Made by a program: the position numbers and the translations under genes
The notes under the pieces: generated by a model
What the model was told of the DNA's origin: nothing
Seen by the model: the letters and a program-made list of their open reading frames with translations, nothing else
Database searches by the model: none
In this document: positions 12,401 to 21,700 of the stretch, in pieces
How positions within the stretch are numbered: the first letter of the stretch is position 1
Layout: the number at the start of each line of letters is the position of its first letter
DNA from: Phoronis ovalis
Lineage: Eukaryota; Phoronida; Phoronidae
Assembly (NCBI GenBank): GCA_028565635.1
Contig: JAOXYB010023513.1
Coordinates: 1-32,888, forward strand
Length of the DNA stretch: 32,888 nucleotides
Direction of reading: 5' to 3'

Positions 12401-13237
12401 CAGATATGGCTCCCGGAACAACTTTCCAGCCTGTACTAGGAGACAATGGGGTTGATCCAGGCCAAGTTAAAAAGCTTGTATTCTGCAGTGGAAAGCACTT
12501 TTATGCATTACTTAAACATCGTGAGAGTCAGAGCATCAAAGATACAGCACTTATTAGATTAGAGGTCAGTATTATATTTCTTTGCTCATATTGTCAGTAG
12601 TGTTGTGATATATACACCATACTTACCAGAGACATCAGTGAAGAACTTAATGCAATATAATAAGGCACAAGATACAGTCTCCATGTTGCCGTCAAGACAT
12701 AAAGGTCTACTTTGGCCTTTAACTTTTTAGTTGCTTCCCTAGCTTTAGGATCACAAATGAGCAGAATCATGAAGAAAAGAATTAAGGAGTAGAAAGTAGA
12801 TAATGTACAATATATTACAGTGTTACAAAGTGGATATTTGTTTATCATGTTGCTGTTATCTTTTTTCTGTCATTCAGGCTTTGTGTCCATTTCCGGTCAA
12901 TGAGTTACAATCAGAAATAAAGAAATACCCTCATGCTTCCAAGTTTATATGGAGTCAGGAAGAACACCAGAACCTAGGACCATGGACATTCATTAGGCCA
13001 AGATTTGAGAACCTTCTTGGCTGTAGGGTAATGCTGATCTTTATCTATATCATCTAATTGATCATGAAAAAATAATTCTGTTTTTAACTCAAATTTAACA
13101 TTTGTTTTTATGTGTATTTGCTTGTTTTTTAGGTCAGCTATGCAGGTCGTAGAGTACTTGGTATGCCAGCTGTTGGTGTGGGTGAGGTCCACCAGAAGGA
13201 AGCACAAGATGTTGTATTAAAACCATTTGAGATTTAG
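474..13237 (+). CDS. DHTKD1: 2-oxoadipate dehydrogenase E1 component, DHTKD1 homologue
   Basis: Complete 925-aa thiamine-diphosphate enzyme (human about 919 aa). It decarboxylates 2-oxoadipate in mitochondrial lysine, hydroxylysine and tryptophan breakdown and feeds the DLST/DLD complex. Exons: 474-621, 2882-2999, 3549-3717, 4207-4314, 4668-4779, 5261-5422, 5698-5771, 6038-6181, 6535-6726, 6929-7120, 8468-8572, 9010-9141, 9419-9539, 10285-10424, 10793-10949, 11151-11251, 11589-11690, 12319-12564, 12878-13027, 13133-13237. All junctions are GT-AG and in phase. The N-terminus ([18 protein letters not shown]) is basic and lacks acids, as expected of a mitochondrial presequence, and is followed by GVYGFRPKK. 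Family motifs: MPHRGRL (228-234), the ThDP/metal motif [10 protein letters not shown] (337-346) with its VNNQLG partner (370-375), and [10 protein letters not shown] (438-447). [14 protein letters not shown] and WSQEE lie in the C-terminal half. The protein ends KPFEI. Paralogous OGDH is less likely, because N-terminus and length fit DHTKD1. Confidence 0.96.
830..1216. mobile_element. MITE-like element with long inverted termini, DHTKD1 intron 1
   Basis: The left arm, 830-905, returns in reverse complement at 1118-1216, with a 212-bp unique centre. Matching blocks include AGTCCTGCAAGCATGAC against GTCATGCTCGCAGGACT and a nearly identical 23-bp block (883-905 with 1118-1140). The right arm is longer by insertions. 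No coding capacity is seen, so it looks like a non-autonomous element. The GACCCTACGG-type words in its arms recur at 1317-1860 and in SAV1 intron 1. Confidence 0.65.
1317..1860. mobile_element. Fold-back element: arms of about 250 bp, 34-nt loop
   Basis: The arm 1317-1568 is followed by the loop 1569-1602 and the reverse-complement arm 1603-1860. The arms match best near the loop (AGCATACAAATCCAT with ATGGATTTGTATGCT, then a long block around CTTGAGGAGTATTAAT). They diverge outward but can still be followed through the GACCCTACGG block to CCTAGCTT at the ends. Such a transcript would fold into a long hairpin inside DHTKD1 intron 1. Confidence 0.8.
1862..2095 (-). pseudogene. Decayed LINE reverse-transcriptase core fragment
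   Basis: Read on the minus strand across several frameshifts and stops, this stretch shows the order of a Jockey/CR1-like LINE reverse transcriptase: KAF, then DTVPHKRL and [15 protein letters not shown], then WIMRTWL, then the Ser-Gly-Ile-Pro-Gln motif (1921-1935) that matches the usual SGVPQG. The catalytic Tyr-x-Asp-Asp box is not seen. It is a dead fragment inside DHTKD1 intron 1, next to the fold-back element. Confidence 0.7.
2418..2620 (-). pseudogene. Decayed LINE C-terminal fragment (zinc-knuckle-like)
   Basis: The minus strand encodes [12 protein letters not shown], then after a one-base slip in an A run [19 protein letters not shown], then a stop at 2418-2420. The Cys-x2-Cys...His-x4-Cys spacing and the preceding Leu/Arg-rich segment resemble the C-terminal zinc-binding tail of many LINE ORF2 proteins. 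It lies 5' of the RT-core fragment on the same strand. That is the wrong order for one element, so this is a separate insertion. Relic assignment is by pattern only. Confidence 0.55.
4029..4070. repeat. AT-rich perfect inverted repeat in DHTKD1 intron 3
   Basis: TGCTTAATATAT (4029-4040) pairs with ATATATTAAGCA (4059-4070) across an 18-nt AT-only loop. Probably a low-complexity hairpin without function. Confidence 0.6.
7234..7370. repeat. 30-bp tandem repeat in DHTKD1 intron 10
   Basis: The unit starts GAGCAGCGAGCATTGGGGTA and ends TGTTAAGTTC. Three units are essentially identical. A fourth is altered after the CATTG, and a last partial unit (GAGCAGCGA) follows. The units abut without spacers. 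One frame stays open through the array and would give a repeated SEHWGML peptide, but the array lies inside an intron between firmly placed exons. Confidence 0.85.
7411..8152. repeat. Three dispersed copies of a CTGGATCA...ATATGGCC block in intron 10
   Basis: ACCTGGATCACTTCCAATAT followed by GGCCGACTGG occurs at 7412-7442 and 8124-8152. A variant (CCTGGATCATTTTGCAATATGGCC) lies at 7827-7850. Weaker shared words (AGTGGGTCA, TTCATGTTCG) flank the copies. This suggests an old tandem duplication of roughly 300-400 bp units, or a repeat carrying internal repeats, which fills most of this 1347-bp intron. Confidence 0.6.
9602..9703. repeat. Degenerate direct duplication, period about 61 bp, intron 13
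   Basis: TGTTTAA...AAAGCC...GAGTCGGT.GGGC occurs at 9602-9643 and again at 9663-9703. Each copy can form a small GCC/GGC hairpin. The remainder of intron 13 shows nothing I can identify. Confidence 0.5.
12080..12165. repeat. 19-bp direct repeat in DHTKD1 intron 17
   Basis: TTCACAAACTAACATCCAT is present at 12080-12098 and exactly again at 12147-12165. The rest of this 628-bp intron has short open frames on both strands but no recognisable coding sequence. Confidence 0.7.
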
Positions 13238-14060
13238 ATGGAAAATTATTCAGATTGAGAGTTGATGTCATTAAAAGCTGTTTAAAAAGCAACTATAATG
13301 ACAGAGCATGGCAGCTATTTTCAAACCACTTTTAATGTTGAGACCAGGGTATTATTTATTGTTATTATAGACAAAGGGATTATAAAATCCACTTAAATCA
13401 ATGACCGAGTTTGGTGTGAAATTGAAGTGACAATACAAATATTTTTATTCATGTAAGCAATAAAAATGACATTAAATCTACTTTTTTGGTTAACTTCTCT
13501 TTTTGACTAAGATTATAAATGTAACATCAATGCCTCGCAGTGCTTCATTTTCGACCAAGAGACACTTTTTATATTGCTTTCTCAGAGATGCACGCAGGAT
13601 AAAACTATGTTGACACATGCTAAATAGTAACTTAAATGGCAATGTCATCTTTCGTATATTTATCTCATACATATAATTATCACACCTTTCCTCCAACCGT
13701 TCCACTTTAGTGACTATGAATAACAAGGAGTTTATTGTATATCATCACAACGTAATCAGTCACCACAGTTGAATATCCAATTTTTCCCTTTGAAACAAGA
13801 TATTCAACTTCTTGCACAAAGCCTTTAGTTACAAGAACATGTGTAACAGGCAATTGTCAGTCCATAACAGCTTGGAAATGGGACACTCATTTATATTAGA
13901 ACATTTTCCGTCTTTACTTTCGGCAGAAAATCATCCAGAAATACCCATCTTCTGGTAAAAAAGGGTCTAATTTCTATAGATGACTTTCAAAGCAAATCAG
14001 TAATTTGGCTTACATATCTTGCTTTGTCAAGTTTAATCACAGATTATGTAGCATGCTTGC
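13238..14060. other. Convergent DHTKD1-RNASEH2C intergenic region / 3'UTRs
   Basis: AT-rich sequence between two stop codons. Apart from the opposed poly(A) signals there is only a minus-strand open frame at 13490-13726, without recognisable similarity. It is most simply read as the 3'UTRs of both genes plus a short spacer. Confidence 0.5.
13444..13464. terminator. Opposed polyadenylation signals, DHTKD1 / RNASEH2C
   Basis: AATAAA on the plus strand at 13459-13464 lies 222 bp after the DHTKD1 stop and is the likely signal for that gene. TTTATT at 13444-13449 is AATAAA on the minus strand and could serve RNASEH2C, giving it a 3'UTR of about 610 nt and a short antisense overlap. A nearer minus-strand ATTAAA (13-strand TTTAAT near 14033) is an alternative for RNASEH2C. 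Confidence 0.5.
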
Positions 14061-16073
14061 CTACTTATCAGTTTCTGTCTTTTGGCTGCTACAGTCCTCA
14101 TTCATTGGATCATGAATCTAAAACAGAAAGGTGGTTTTCTTTACTGCTTTCGGTTGGACTCGGACAAGCAAAAAATTTAAATGCTCGAAATCTAGTTAAT
14201 TAAAGTCTATGTTGTTTTTTCTGAACCATGCGTAGTGTAGATATCTATTTTGTAATGTAATAATTTATTAGCTTAAAACATTCAAGATTTTATTTATACC
14301 TGTTTTTTTTTGTCAAACATGAACACTAGAAAAACATTTTATGCCCATAACAGTGTTTCAGGATAATGGGACACATCCTTTTTCAAAATTACACTTTAAA
14401 CCCAGTAACTTGTTCGCAATATTTTAGAATTTGAATTTGTGTGAAAAGCCTCCCAACATGTGGATTTCTATTTCACACTGTACTACATAGAATTACTTAA
14501 AAAATCCACGATTCTGAGAAATAATGTTTTACCATATTTTTACCACTATGTGGGTACACAAGCAGAAAGGCAGCCCTGAAACATATCTTGGAAAATTCTG
14601 CAGTTAGTCAGTAAAAACAAAATACATACTGCTCTTGAAATGTCTATCCAATCCATTGCTTTTACAATACTATCATTAGCACTAGGTGTTGCATCAAGGT
14701 TCCAGTGAGTGTACTCTGTAAATTGATGTGTGACTGATAGCTGTCTGTCTTCATCGTCCATTGCTTTCCGTGGTTCTCTCAATATAACACCTTAAATCAA
14801 AACATATTGCTGCTGTAAACAACATTATTTCTTTAATACCTAAATATTATTAAACAAAGACAAGCATATATGGTTGTTCCTGCCAATATGAATGATGCGG
14901 TATGTCACTAAGAATATGATACAACATAACAGTAAAACAGCAGAACAGAAAATAGTTCGCAATGAAAAATTATTTAATTACCTCCGCCACCAGGTGGTGG
15001 TGCGGAGATTGTGTATTTCTATTTGTTAGCACGATATCTTGAAAAGTCAAATTATACACTGATTTGGATGAAACTTGTGGTGAATATCCGGTTCCAGATA
15101 CTATCCAGAAATATCTTGATTCCTTTTCGGATACTATTCAGAACAATGACCTCGTGAAGATAATACTCTACTGAGGGCCATTCTAGTGTTTAAATGTGAC
15201 TCACCTGTGTAGCCAGTGGGTAATATCAATTTTTGTCCTTCCAGTGGTCTTCCTCGGAACGAAGCTGTCAGCACTGAAAAATGATATTTCTTTAATATTC
15301 TGAAAATGTGAATATAGTATAAACATGTCCCCAGTAGGTGTTTTCACATTAATTGTGAAACTGTAAATATGCATGGTAAATGGGCATGGTTATAGGTAGA
15401 CAAGTGAAGTACCATGTCTCTCTAAATCGTATATAAAAAGTACATTTAATCTATTTTACATTTTACCCTTGACATTTACACAAATATATATATTTTTATA
15501 ATATTTATTATGTATTGTATATCACAATAGATTTCATTTTTTCATTAATTTCCGCACAACCCAGGGATACACCTTAGAACCCTTGTGGTGGGAAGGCTGA
15601 ACTGGTGTTGTTATCGTGAAGAAAGTGGCTACTTTCGTACTGACCGTACACTCTGTTGGACATTTACATTAAACGTGACGGCGGATAAACAGTATATCAG
15701 GAGCCAAAACAGCTGACGTGGTTGGCTAGGTTATAGGTAGAATATTCACGAATACTCTTATACTACATGATAATCAAGTGACATTTTATCGCACAGTATA
15801 CTTAAATACGTCTAAGGTTGAATTGTGCACGTGTGATTGACTGCCATAAAAATACAAAAATAAATAAGACGAAGATAGATTACGGAACACGGATTATTAG
15901 ATTGAAAATCAACACATCTTACCTTCATCATTTTTGCCAGATTTTTTAATATCAGTAGTGAAAAAGGAGTCAACATTTGCAGCACCATCGTGTTCCACTT
16001 CACAAGGTAACGAATGACAAACTACTTCTTTTTGGCTACGTTCTAGAGATTCTAAATCGACGAATAGTGACAT
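14061..16073 (-). CDS. RNASEH2C: Ribonuclease H2 subunit C
   Basis: A 145-aa protein from exons 15923-16073, 15205-15273, 14630-14790 and 14061-14117 (transcribed right to left), all GT-AG and in phase. It is the small C subunit of the RNase H2 heterotrimer, which supports the catalytic A subunit in removing ribonucleotides from DNA and RNA:DNA hybrids in the nucleus. Recognition features shared with the human protein are HSLPCEVEHDG (20-30), the SFF-T segment, and SFRGRPLEGQKLILPTGYTG (55-74), equivalent to human VSFRGRCLRGEEVAVPPG...G, then an aromatic core with the W-N-L-D motif. Human is 164 aa. The start at 16073 is the only ATG in frame. The last exon encodes IHDPMNEDCSSQKTETDK; its placement rests on a clean TTTTAG acceptor and on phase. 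Confidence 0.88.
14978..15180. repeat. Probable dispersed repeat beginning with a near-palindrome, RNASEH2C intron 2
   Basis: A GC-rich imperfect palindrome at 14982-15007 (CTCCGC...GCGGAG around CCACCAGGTGG) is followed by TTGTTAGCACGATATCTTGA and GGATGAAACTTG.GGTG. This layout (hairpin head, then a 'TTAGCACGATATC...GATGAAACTT' body) is the kind seen in dispersed repeats of several invertebrate genomes. Only one copy is in the window, so the call is from resemblance. The head also resembles a CTCF core. Confidence 0.35.
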
Positions 16074-16348
16074 TTCGTCCTGATGTTGGCTCTTGTTATT
16101 CCCGCCGCTTGCTGAACTTTGCCTGCTAAAAGGTTTATGATTGGATGTTTTAACCAAGTTGGTAACACAACCAATCAAAAGCAAGCTTACTTATTATTAG
16201 GTCAGAAAATGGCAGCCTCCATGCAGTGAAGTTTTTCTGTTAAAGTTTTGCAATAACTTTGATTTTCATCAGTCGTTATTCTGTGATAAAATTTCTATAC
16301 AGTAATTAATGTTTTCTGGTATATGGAATCCCCTGAAAAATAGCTGTC
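16074..16348. promoter_or_regulatory. Divergent promoter, RNASEH2C / membrane-protein gene
   Basis: There are 275 bp between start codons. GATTGG (16139-16144) and CCAATC (16171-16176) form an inverted CCAAT pair typical of NF-Y promoters, with a small ACCAAGTTGGT palindrome between them. AAAATGGCAGCC at 16207-16218 matches the YY1-like element also seen upstream of DHTKD1. A six-codon upstream ORF (ATG at 16323, stop ending 16343) lies just before the plus-strand start codon. Confidence 0.55.
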
Positions 16349-17301
16349 ATGAGAAAATATCGATTTGGTGACCCAGAAAAAGGTAGTATTTGGGGCAGAA
16401 GATTGCGCATATTTTCATTTTTCCTTTGTTGGAATGCGTTTGGTATGGTTTGTTATAGTTGGTGGAAAACCAGAGAAAAAAGAAAGGATCCTGAATATCA
16501 GCAGTTAACGGGAGGTATGTAGACATTTCTTAAACCCATACATATCGTTTTTCTCTTAGTCTTTGTCTATTTAAAATACAGCTAGTCCACTTCACGTTGA
16601 AAACGAATTGAAATTCTCTTACCGGGTCTCTTACCATATCGAGAAGCAAGTGAATATTAAGCCACCAATACGTAAATCACTTTACCATCAAAATGAGTTT
16701 ACAGATATAACATCTTTGAAACAACTCTTCATTGCTCTTGTTAGACCGCACTTGGAGTACTGTGCAGTGACATGGTCACCCCAGTTCATCAAATATAGAT
16801 GGCTTATTTAAGGCTTATTTACCAAGAGCAACTAAGTTATCATATAACATAAAAAAACCTGTCTTATGAGGAGACATTGCAAGTTTTAAGAAATACCAAG
16901 TATGAGTTATCGCAGAATAAGGGGAGACATGATTGAGACTTACAAGTATAGTTATGGATTAGAGTAATTAATGTCATTCAATGTACTTTCTTACTGTTAA
17001 AGACAAACTGAACTTGCATGCATAAGACTAAGAGTACTCATTGAAACAGTAAGAATGAGTTAAATGTTTCATGCATATTTTTCGCTTTTTATTAATATAA
17101 TATTAATTGCAAATTTTTTTAAAGTTTTTATCTTGTTTTTCAGTTCAAAAATATTTATATTTTATGAATCTTAAAGGAGATAATATAAAACATATCCGTG
17201 TCAAAGGTGTATCTTCTGTGGAATCGAGAACTATAACATTTGATGAAGCATTAAAGCCTGGAGGATTGAATAAAAACAAAGAAATGAGCACAGATGAGTA
17301 A
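16349..17301 (+). CDS. Unrecognised 107-aa single-pass membrane protein
   Basis: Two exons (16349-16514, 17144-17301; GT-AG, phase 1) give a 107-residue protein. Residues 1-19 are charged (MRKYRFGDPEKGSIWGRRL). About 20-41 is an uninterrupted hydrophobic, aromatic-rich stretch (IFSFFLCWNAFGMVCYSWW), and then comes a strongly basic KTREKKERK. The C-terminal 60 residues are polar and carry GDNIKHIRVKGV and ESRTITFDEALKP. There is no signal-peptide cleavage pattern, so an N-terminal signal anchor is likely; the organelle cannot be told. I do not recognise the family. Reality of the gene is supported by coherent splicing, a divergent promoter shared with RNASEH2C and AATAAA directly after the stop. 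An upstream six-codon ORF may dampen translation. Confidence 0.65.
16655..16975 (+). pseudogene. Decayed LINE reverse-transcriptase C-terminal fragment
   Basis: In the intron of the membrane-protein gene, one frame reads IRKSLYHQNEF...LKQLFIALVRPHLEYCAVTW. This matches the segment that follows the RT catalytic core in Jockey/CR1-type LINEs (LYKALVRPHLEYC..AWSP). After frameshifts it continues with RATKLSYNIK, LSYEETLQVL and SYRRIRGDMIETYKYSYG, all in the expected order. Several stops and shifts show it is inactive. Confidence 0.8.
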
Positions 17302-17308
17302 AGCTTGA

Positions 17309-17314
17309 AATAAA
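17309..17314 (+). terminator. AATAAA directly after the membrane-protein stop
   Basis: AATAAA begins eight bases after the TAA. If used, the 3'UTR would be about 25-30 nt. A second AATAAA at 18672-18677 is an alternative but lies close to the convergent gene's stop and would place the MITE in the 3'UTR. Confidence 0.4.
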
Positions 17315-17419
17315 CTATGAGCAGTGAACATTCATAGAAACAGATGCCGGAGAATGAATTATGGCCTGGAAATTATGGATTGTGTTTTTCTTTTTAAGGA
17401 GGAAGAAGAACATTGCTAA

Positions 17420-17800
17420 TAGACCTTTGCATGCATTTGGTGGAGCCACCAGTCATGGACCCAAACCTTCCCAGCATGTTATATTGTGTGAATGAACAAT
17501 GATGTCATTCGCCATGCGCTTGTGGAATTCATTCACAAAATGCTGTATTCTTTGCTTCCTTCGCATACCGAGCCAAATCCAAACAAAATCTTATATTACT
17601 GATTGTTCAGGAAAGACTTCCTTTTTGTAAGTTACCCAAGTATAAATCATTATTTATTAACATTTTATTACTTTGATTAAATTTCACCGCTTAATACATT
17701 TCTAAAGTCGAGTTTTAAAAACCGTGTATTGTATTCAACTGAGAATCCTGGGATTGAAAGGGTCTGATGGTGCTGCCCTTAAGTGCATGCAAATAGTCTA
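17420..17800. mobile_element. MITE with terminal inverted repeats, about 381 bp
   Basis: The left end TAGACCTTTGCATGCATTTG and the right end (reverse complement TAGACTATTTGCATGCACTT) form inverted termini of about 40 bp that continue through GGACCC/CAGACCC. Both ends have TA, compatible with TA target-site duplication as in Tc1/mariner-type MITEs. Inside, TTGTGTGAATGAA and TTCATTCACAAAATG form a second inverted pair. There is no coding capacity. A partial copy lies at 27768-27912. Confidence 0.75.
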
Positions 17801-17801
17801 T

Positions 17802-18703
17802 TGATATGATGTACATATTACTAGCACTTGTATATTATATACAGAGATGTTTAGTATTAAATGGATGAACATGACTGTATAAACTGAATGCAGACCATTG
17901 CATTAAAACATCTAAGTTGTCTAAATATGATGCAAGTGGCAAAACACTTTATGTCAGCAATATTGACTTTTTACTTTCAATTAGCATTTTCAACAACAGA
18001 TTTATGTGTGAATTGTGGAGAATTCTTAAACTGCATTAAACATATAGAACGATATAAATCCTCATGTGGGAATAAAATGAAATCCTTTCAGCCTGGTATT
18101 TGTGTAATATATACATGCCCCGCCCTTTTGTTAGTTGCTGACTTAAAACTGTCCAGTGGTTAGAGAGTAACAAAGAATTTAGATTTTGAAAAAAGGACAC
18201 CAGCTTAGATTTTCATAAGTATCAACTAATGAGAGGAAAAAATGAATAATATGTAGTACACTCTTACTTCAATTTTTGATTGGTGCTTACCTTGATATAT
18301 TACTCTGGAAACAAAGTTATTAATACTTTTCATGATTGAGTATTATTCTTACTTCCTAAATTATGAATTTCAAACAAATACAATATAATTATCGTATTAA
18401 AATGAAGAAACCGAACACATTCATCCATATTGTGATAGCATTTTTCCAAACATGAATATAAATTAGTGTTGACTTCGTGGATTTTCCTATGACAAAACAC
18501 TCTAAATATTCAACCACGAACAAAATTGCATTGATTGCATTGCGTGTTGTACAGGTATACTTAATAATAATCATAACATTTTATACTTCTAGCGAAAAGT
18601 TACTGATACAGAATTTCTCATTATGAAAACATGATAAACAATTGAATCTTTGCTCACAAGTTTCTAAACACAATAAATTTTACACTGGAATCATTAAGAC
18701 TGA
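17802..18703. other. Convergent intergenic region, membrane protein / saposin-like gene
   Basis: AT-rich sequence with a plus-strand open frame (17888-18163, rich in Cys and Leu) and a minus-strand one (18389-18574), neither with a recognisable product nor splice support. AATAAA on the plus strand is at 18672-18677. It presumably contains the 3'UTR of the minus-strand gene, but I find no AATAAA for that strand close by. Confidence 0.45.
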
Positions 18704-21700
18704 CTATTGCGTGATAGTGAACTGTGTTGTAGCTTGGTCGTAAATTTGACTGTGCGGATGCTTGCTGCCACATTCTCCATTACACACCACTGAAATGTTA
18801 TAAGTTTTAACATACTTAGTACAAAGGTGCCAGACATGAAAAATTATTTTGGTTGTCATTTGGCCCTATACCTAAGGGCTGCAAATTAGGAAAACTTGTG
18901 TGACATTTCTGTTTTGGTTTTTGAATAGTGATTGAATTACAGAAACCTGAAGATTACTGATGAGGTGATCGATGTAGAAGGGTGTTTGCAGTTCGATACT
19001 TCTATATGGCTATATATTGGCACTTACATGTCTTTATAGTATATGCCCCTGGTAACCATTCCTCACAGGGCTGTTGAGTTGGATCACAGTCAGGATCAGG
19101 TCTTGCTTTTACAGAAATTTTCATACCATATGTTCCGGCATTCTGTCTTTTCATCATCCAGCCACCCTCTGAAGAGCAAATGGGATAGTCAACACCACAA
19201 AATAATGTAAAGTAACATTCTCGTGTCCTGCAAACTCTTTTTATCACTGGGATGCTTTGACTGTTTAGACACCACTGTTAATTGGAGCTAGTGTGGGTTT
19301 GTGGTGTGCACCTGTCTTAAGTTTAACCTTGCATTAACCTTAAATTGCAAGTGCATTGCAATGTTAGACTTAAACATGAATTTTGAGAGTTCATCCACAC
19401 ATATATCTCTGGCACAAAAAAGGCTAATCTGAACGTAATAGAATCAAGAGTGAATTCACAGCAAGCACTCTTCTTACCATGGTGACATTTCTATGCATTA
19501 AAAAACACAGATACAAATTATGGATCTGGACTGAAGGTATATTATTCCCAGATTCCCATTTGTTCCCTCTAGGAGACAGGAGTATGTAGCAGGGACACAT
19601 GACATTTTGTGACTCTTACCCACTGGAATTCCATCTACAGTTGCAATTTCCAAAATAATCTCTCCAGTACCTGTTCCATTTTTGCTTACATATATCAAGT
19701 CTACCAAAAAAGTTCCTGCAAATGAAAGATTTCAAAACTCCATAACATGCTTTTTTTATTTTTCCTGTAAAAAATATGACTCAGTACTTTCAAAATACCT
19801 GCCAGACCTGCATGGATCATTTTAAAAGTATTTTTCATAATTGTTTTCCTCACCCTGAGGTCCTTGCTTCGGCGTAACAGTGAGATTGGTGACCTTTGCA
19901 TCTCCATTGTCAAATACTGGACAGATAGTTGTCAGTTCACAGAAATAAATGGAGTCAAGATCAGCTCTGAAACATGTCGAAAATAAGCAGTCAACAGTAC
20001 ATCAATCAAAACAGAATAATGAGTGCAAAATGACTGATTAAAACTGTTCTAAATAGAGTGGTTACACATCATTGTTAACTTATTTTGCAAAAGTAATTTG
20101 AAGTAACTATAAAGTAAACTTGAAGCCAGCAATGCCGTATTCTAAGTTTTGTTTTTTTGGAATGATTAAAACATTTTACTACTAATTAATTATACTATAG
20201 TTCTGTGATAATAACTATGAAAATATTTTTTACTCACTTTTCCACAAGTTTAACAAATTCTTGCAGTCCAACATAGTCACACAGAACATTGCATACGACG
20301 CCTAATGCCTCGCTGCCTGTTTTATTGGTCAGAGCAGTGCATATCTGAGCACAGCTTCCTACCACACCAATTTCTATTATAAGTAAATAATATTAGATTA
20401 TAATATATTAAGATAATTATTATAGTAAATAACTGATAGAGAACATTTCTCTTCAGCACAGTCAGTTGCCCGCAGAGAGTACATATCTATTTGTCACATT
20501 GAGGATACAGCAAGGTCCCCATAAATTTTTCTCGTTTTCTTCACAGGTGAAGATTTTAATATCATTTTTTTTTAATTTATTGAAAGTAATCATAAAGTAT
20601 ATAATGTACTGTTATTTTAGTGACCATGACCTTACAATGTGGACCTTGATAACTATATCAATGACAGTTGAAGATTAACTCTCATATCTTAATATTAACA
20701 TCTAATAAGACAAAGTACAAGAAATGCCAGGGTTACATTTGTTAGTATCAGCAAAGAATATTTCTCTTTTTATTTTTTAACACATAAAAACTCTAGAAAA
20801 AAAAATGTCAATACAGATAAAGTGGTACACACGAAAACAAATGCAACTGAAACCACAACAAACCAGGTAGTATGAGCACTGGTAAATTCATTGTGAAGTG
20901 GAAAAAAATAATAAGTAAGCAAAACTCATTGCACAAATTGAATGTTATGTTTTAAAGTTTATTTCTGATGTAATGTTTGGAGGGAAAATTAATAAAATTT
21001 ATGAAAAACTGTATTTACAATTAGTCCGTCACTTTATAATTAGAATAAAAAGTGCACTGTACAATATGCATGGAGGTGAAGACTTACGTAATATATAATT
21101 CAATAAAATATTAATAGCTTGGTCCATGAATTGTACACAGGTGGGGCATAAGTCAAGGCCAACATTGGCTGTGTGCGACGGAACTTCTTGATATAATTTC
21201 ACAATGTCTTTGTAATGGAAACGGTTCTTCTTGTTTTGTTTCATCTGTATAACTGGTCCTGCCAGACATTGACAGAGCAGAAATGTGGATACAACAACTA
21301 CAAGTACCTGCAAATATTAATTAATCAATTGCATATGCTGGGTTCCGTACAGTACGTACAACATTGCACATAAATAATAACCAGAACTGGCTAATGATAA
21401 GTATTTCATTTGGAGCAATATATCATGATACCAATTAAGAAAATATTTGCTAAGCACATTTGTTTCAAAACTTNNNNNNNNNNNNNNNNNNNNNNNNNNN
21501 NNNNNNNNNNNNNNNNNNNNNNNNNNNNNNNNNNNNNNNNNNNNNNNNNNNNNNNNNNNNNNNNNNNNNNNNNATAAGTATTTCATTTGGAGCAATATAT
21601 CATGATACCAATTAAGAAAATATTTGCTAAGCACATTTGTTTCAAAACTTCAATTAGTTTCTTATGATACCAGTTTCAATAAAAATTAAAATAATTAATG

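Noticed and set aside
16074-16184. Longer RNASEH2C N-terminus starting near 16184
   Set aside because: The upstream start is a TTG codon and the next ATG in frame is 16073, which gives the usual distance to the Leu-Pro-Cys-Glu-Val motif.
17888-18163. 91-codon plus-strand open frame after the MITE
   Set aside because: No similarity, no splice or promoter support; a chance frame in a 3'UTR-type region is simpler.
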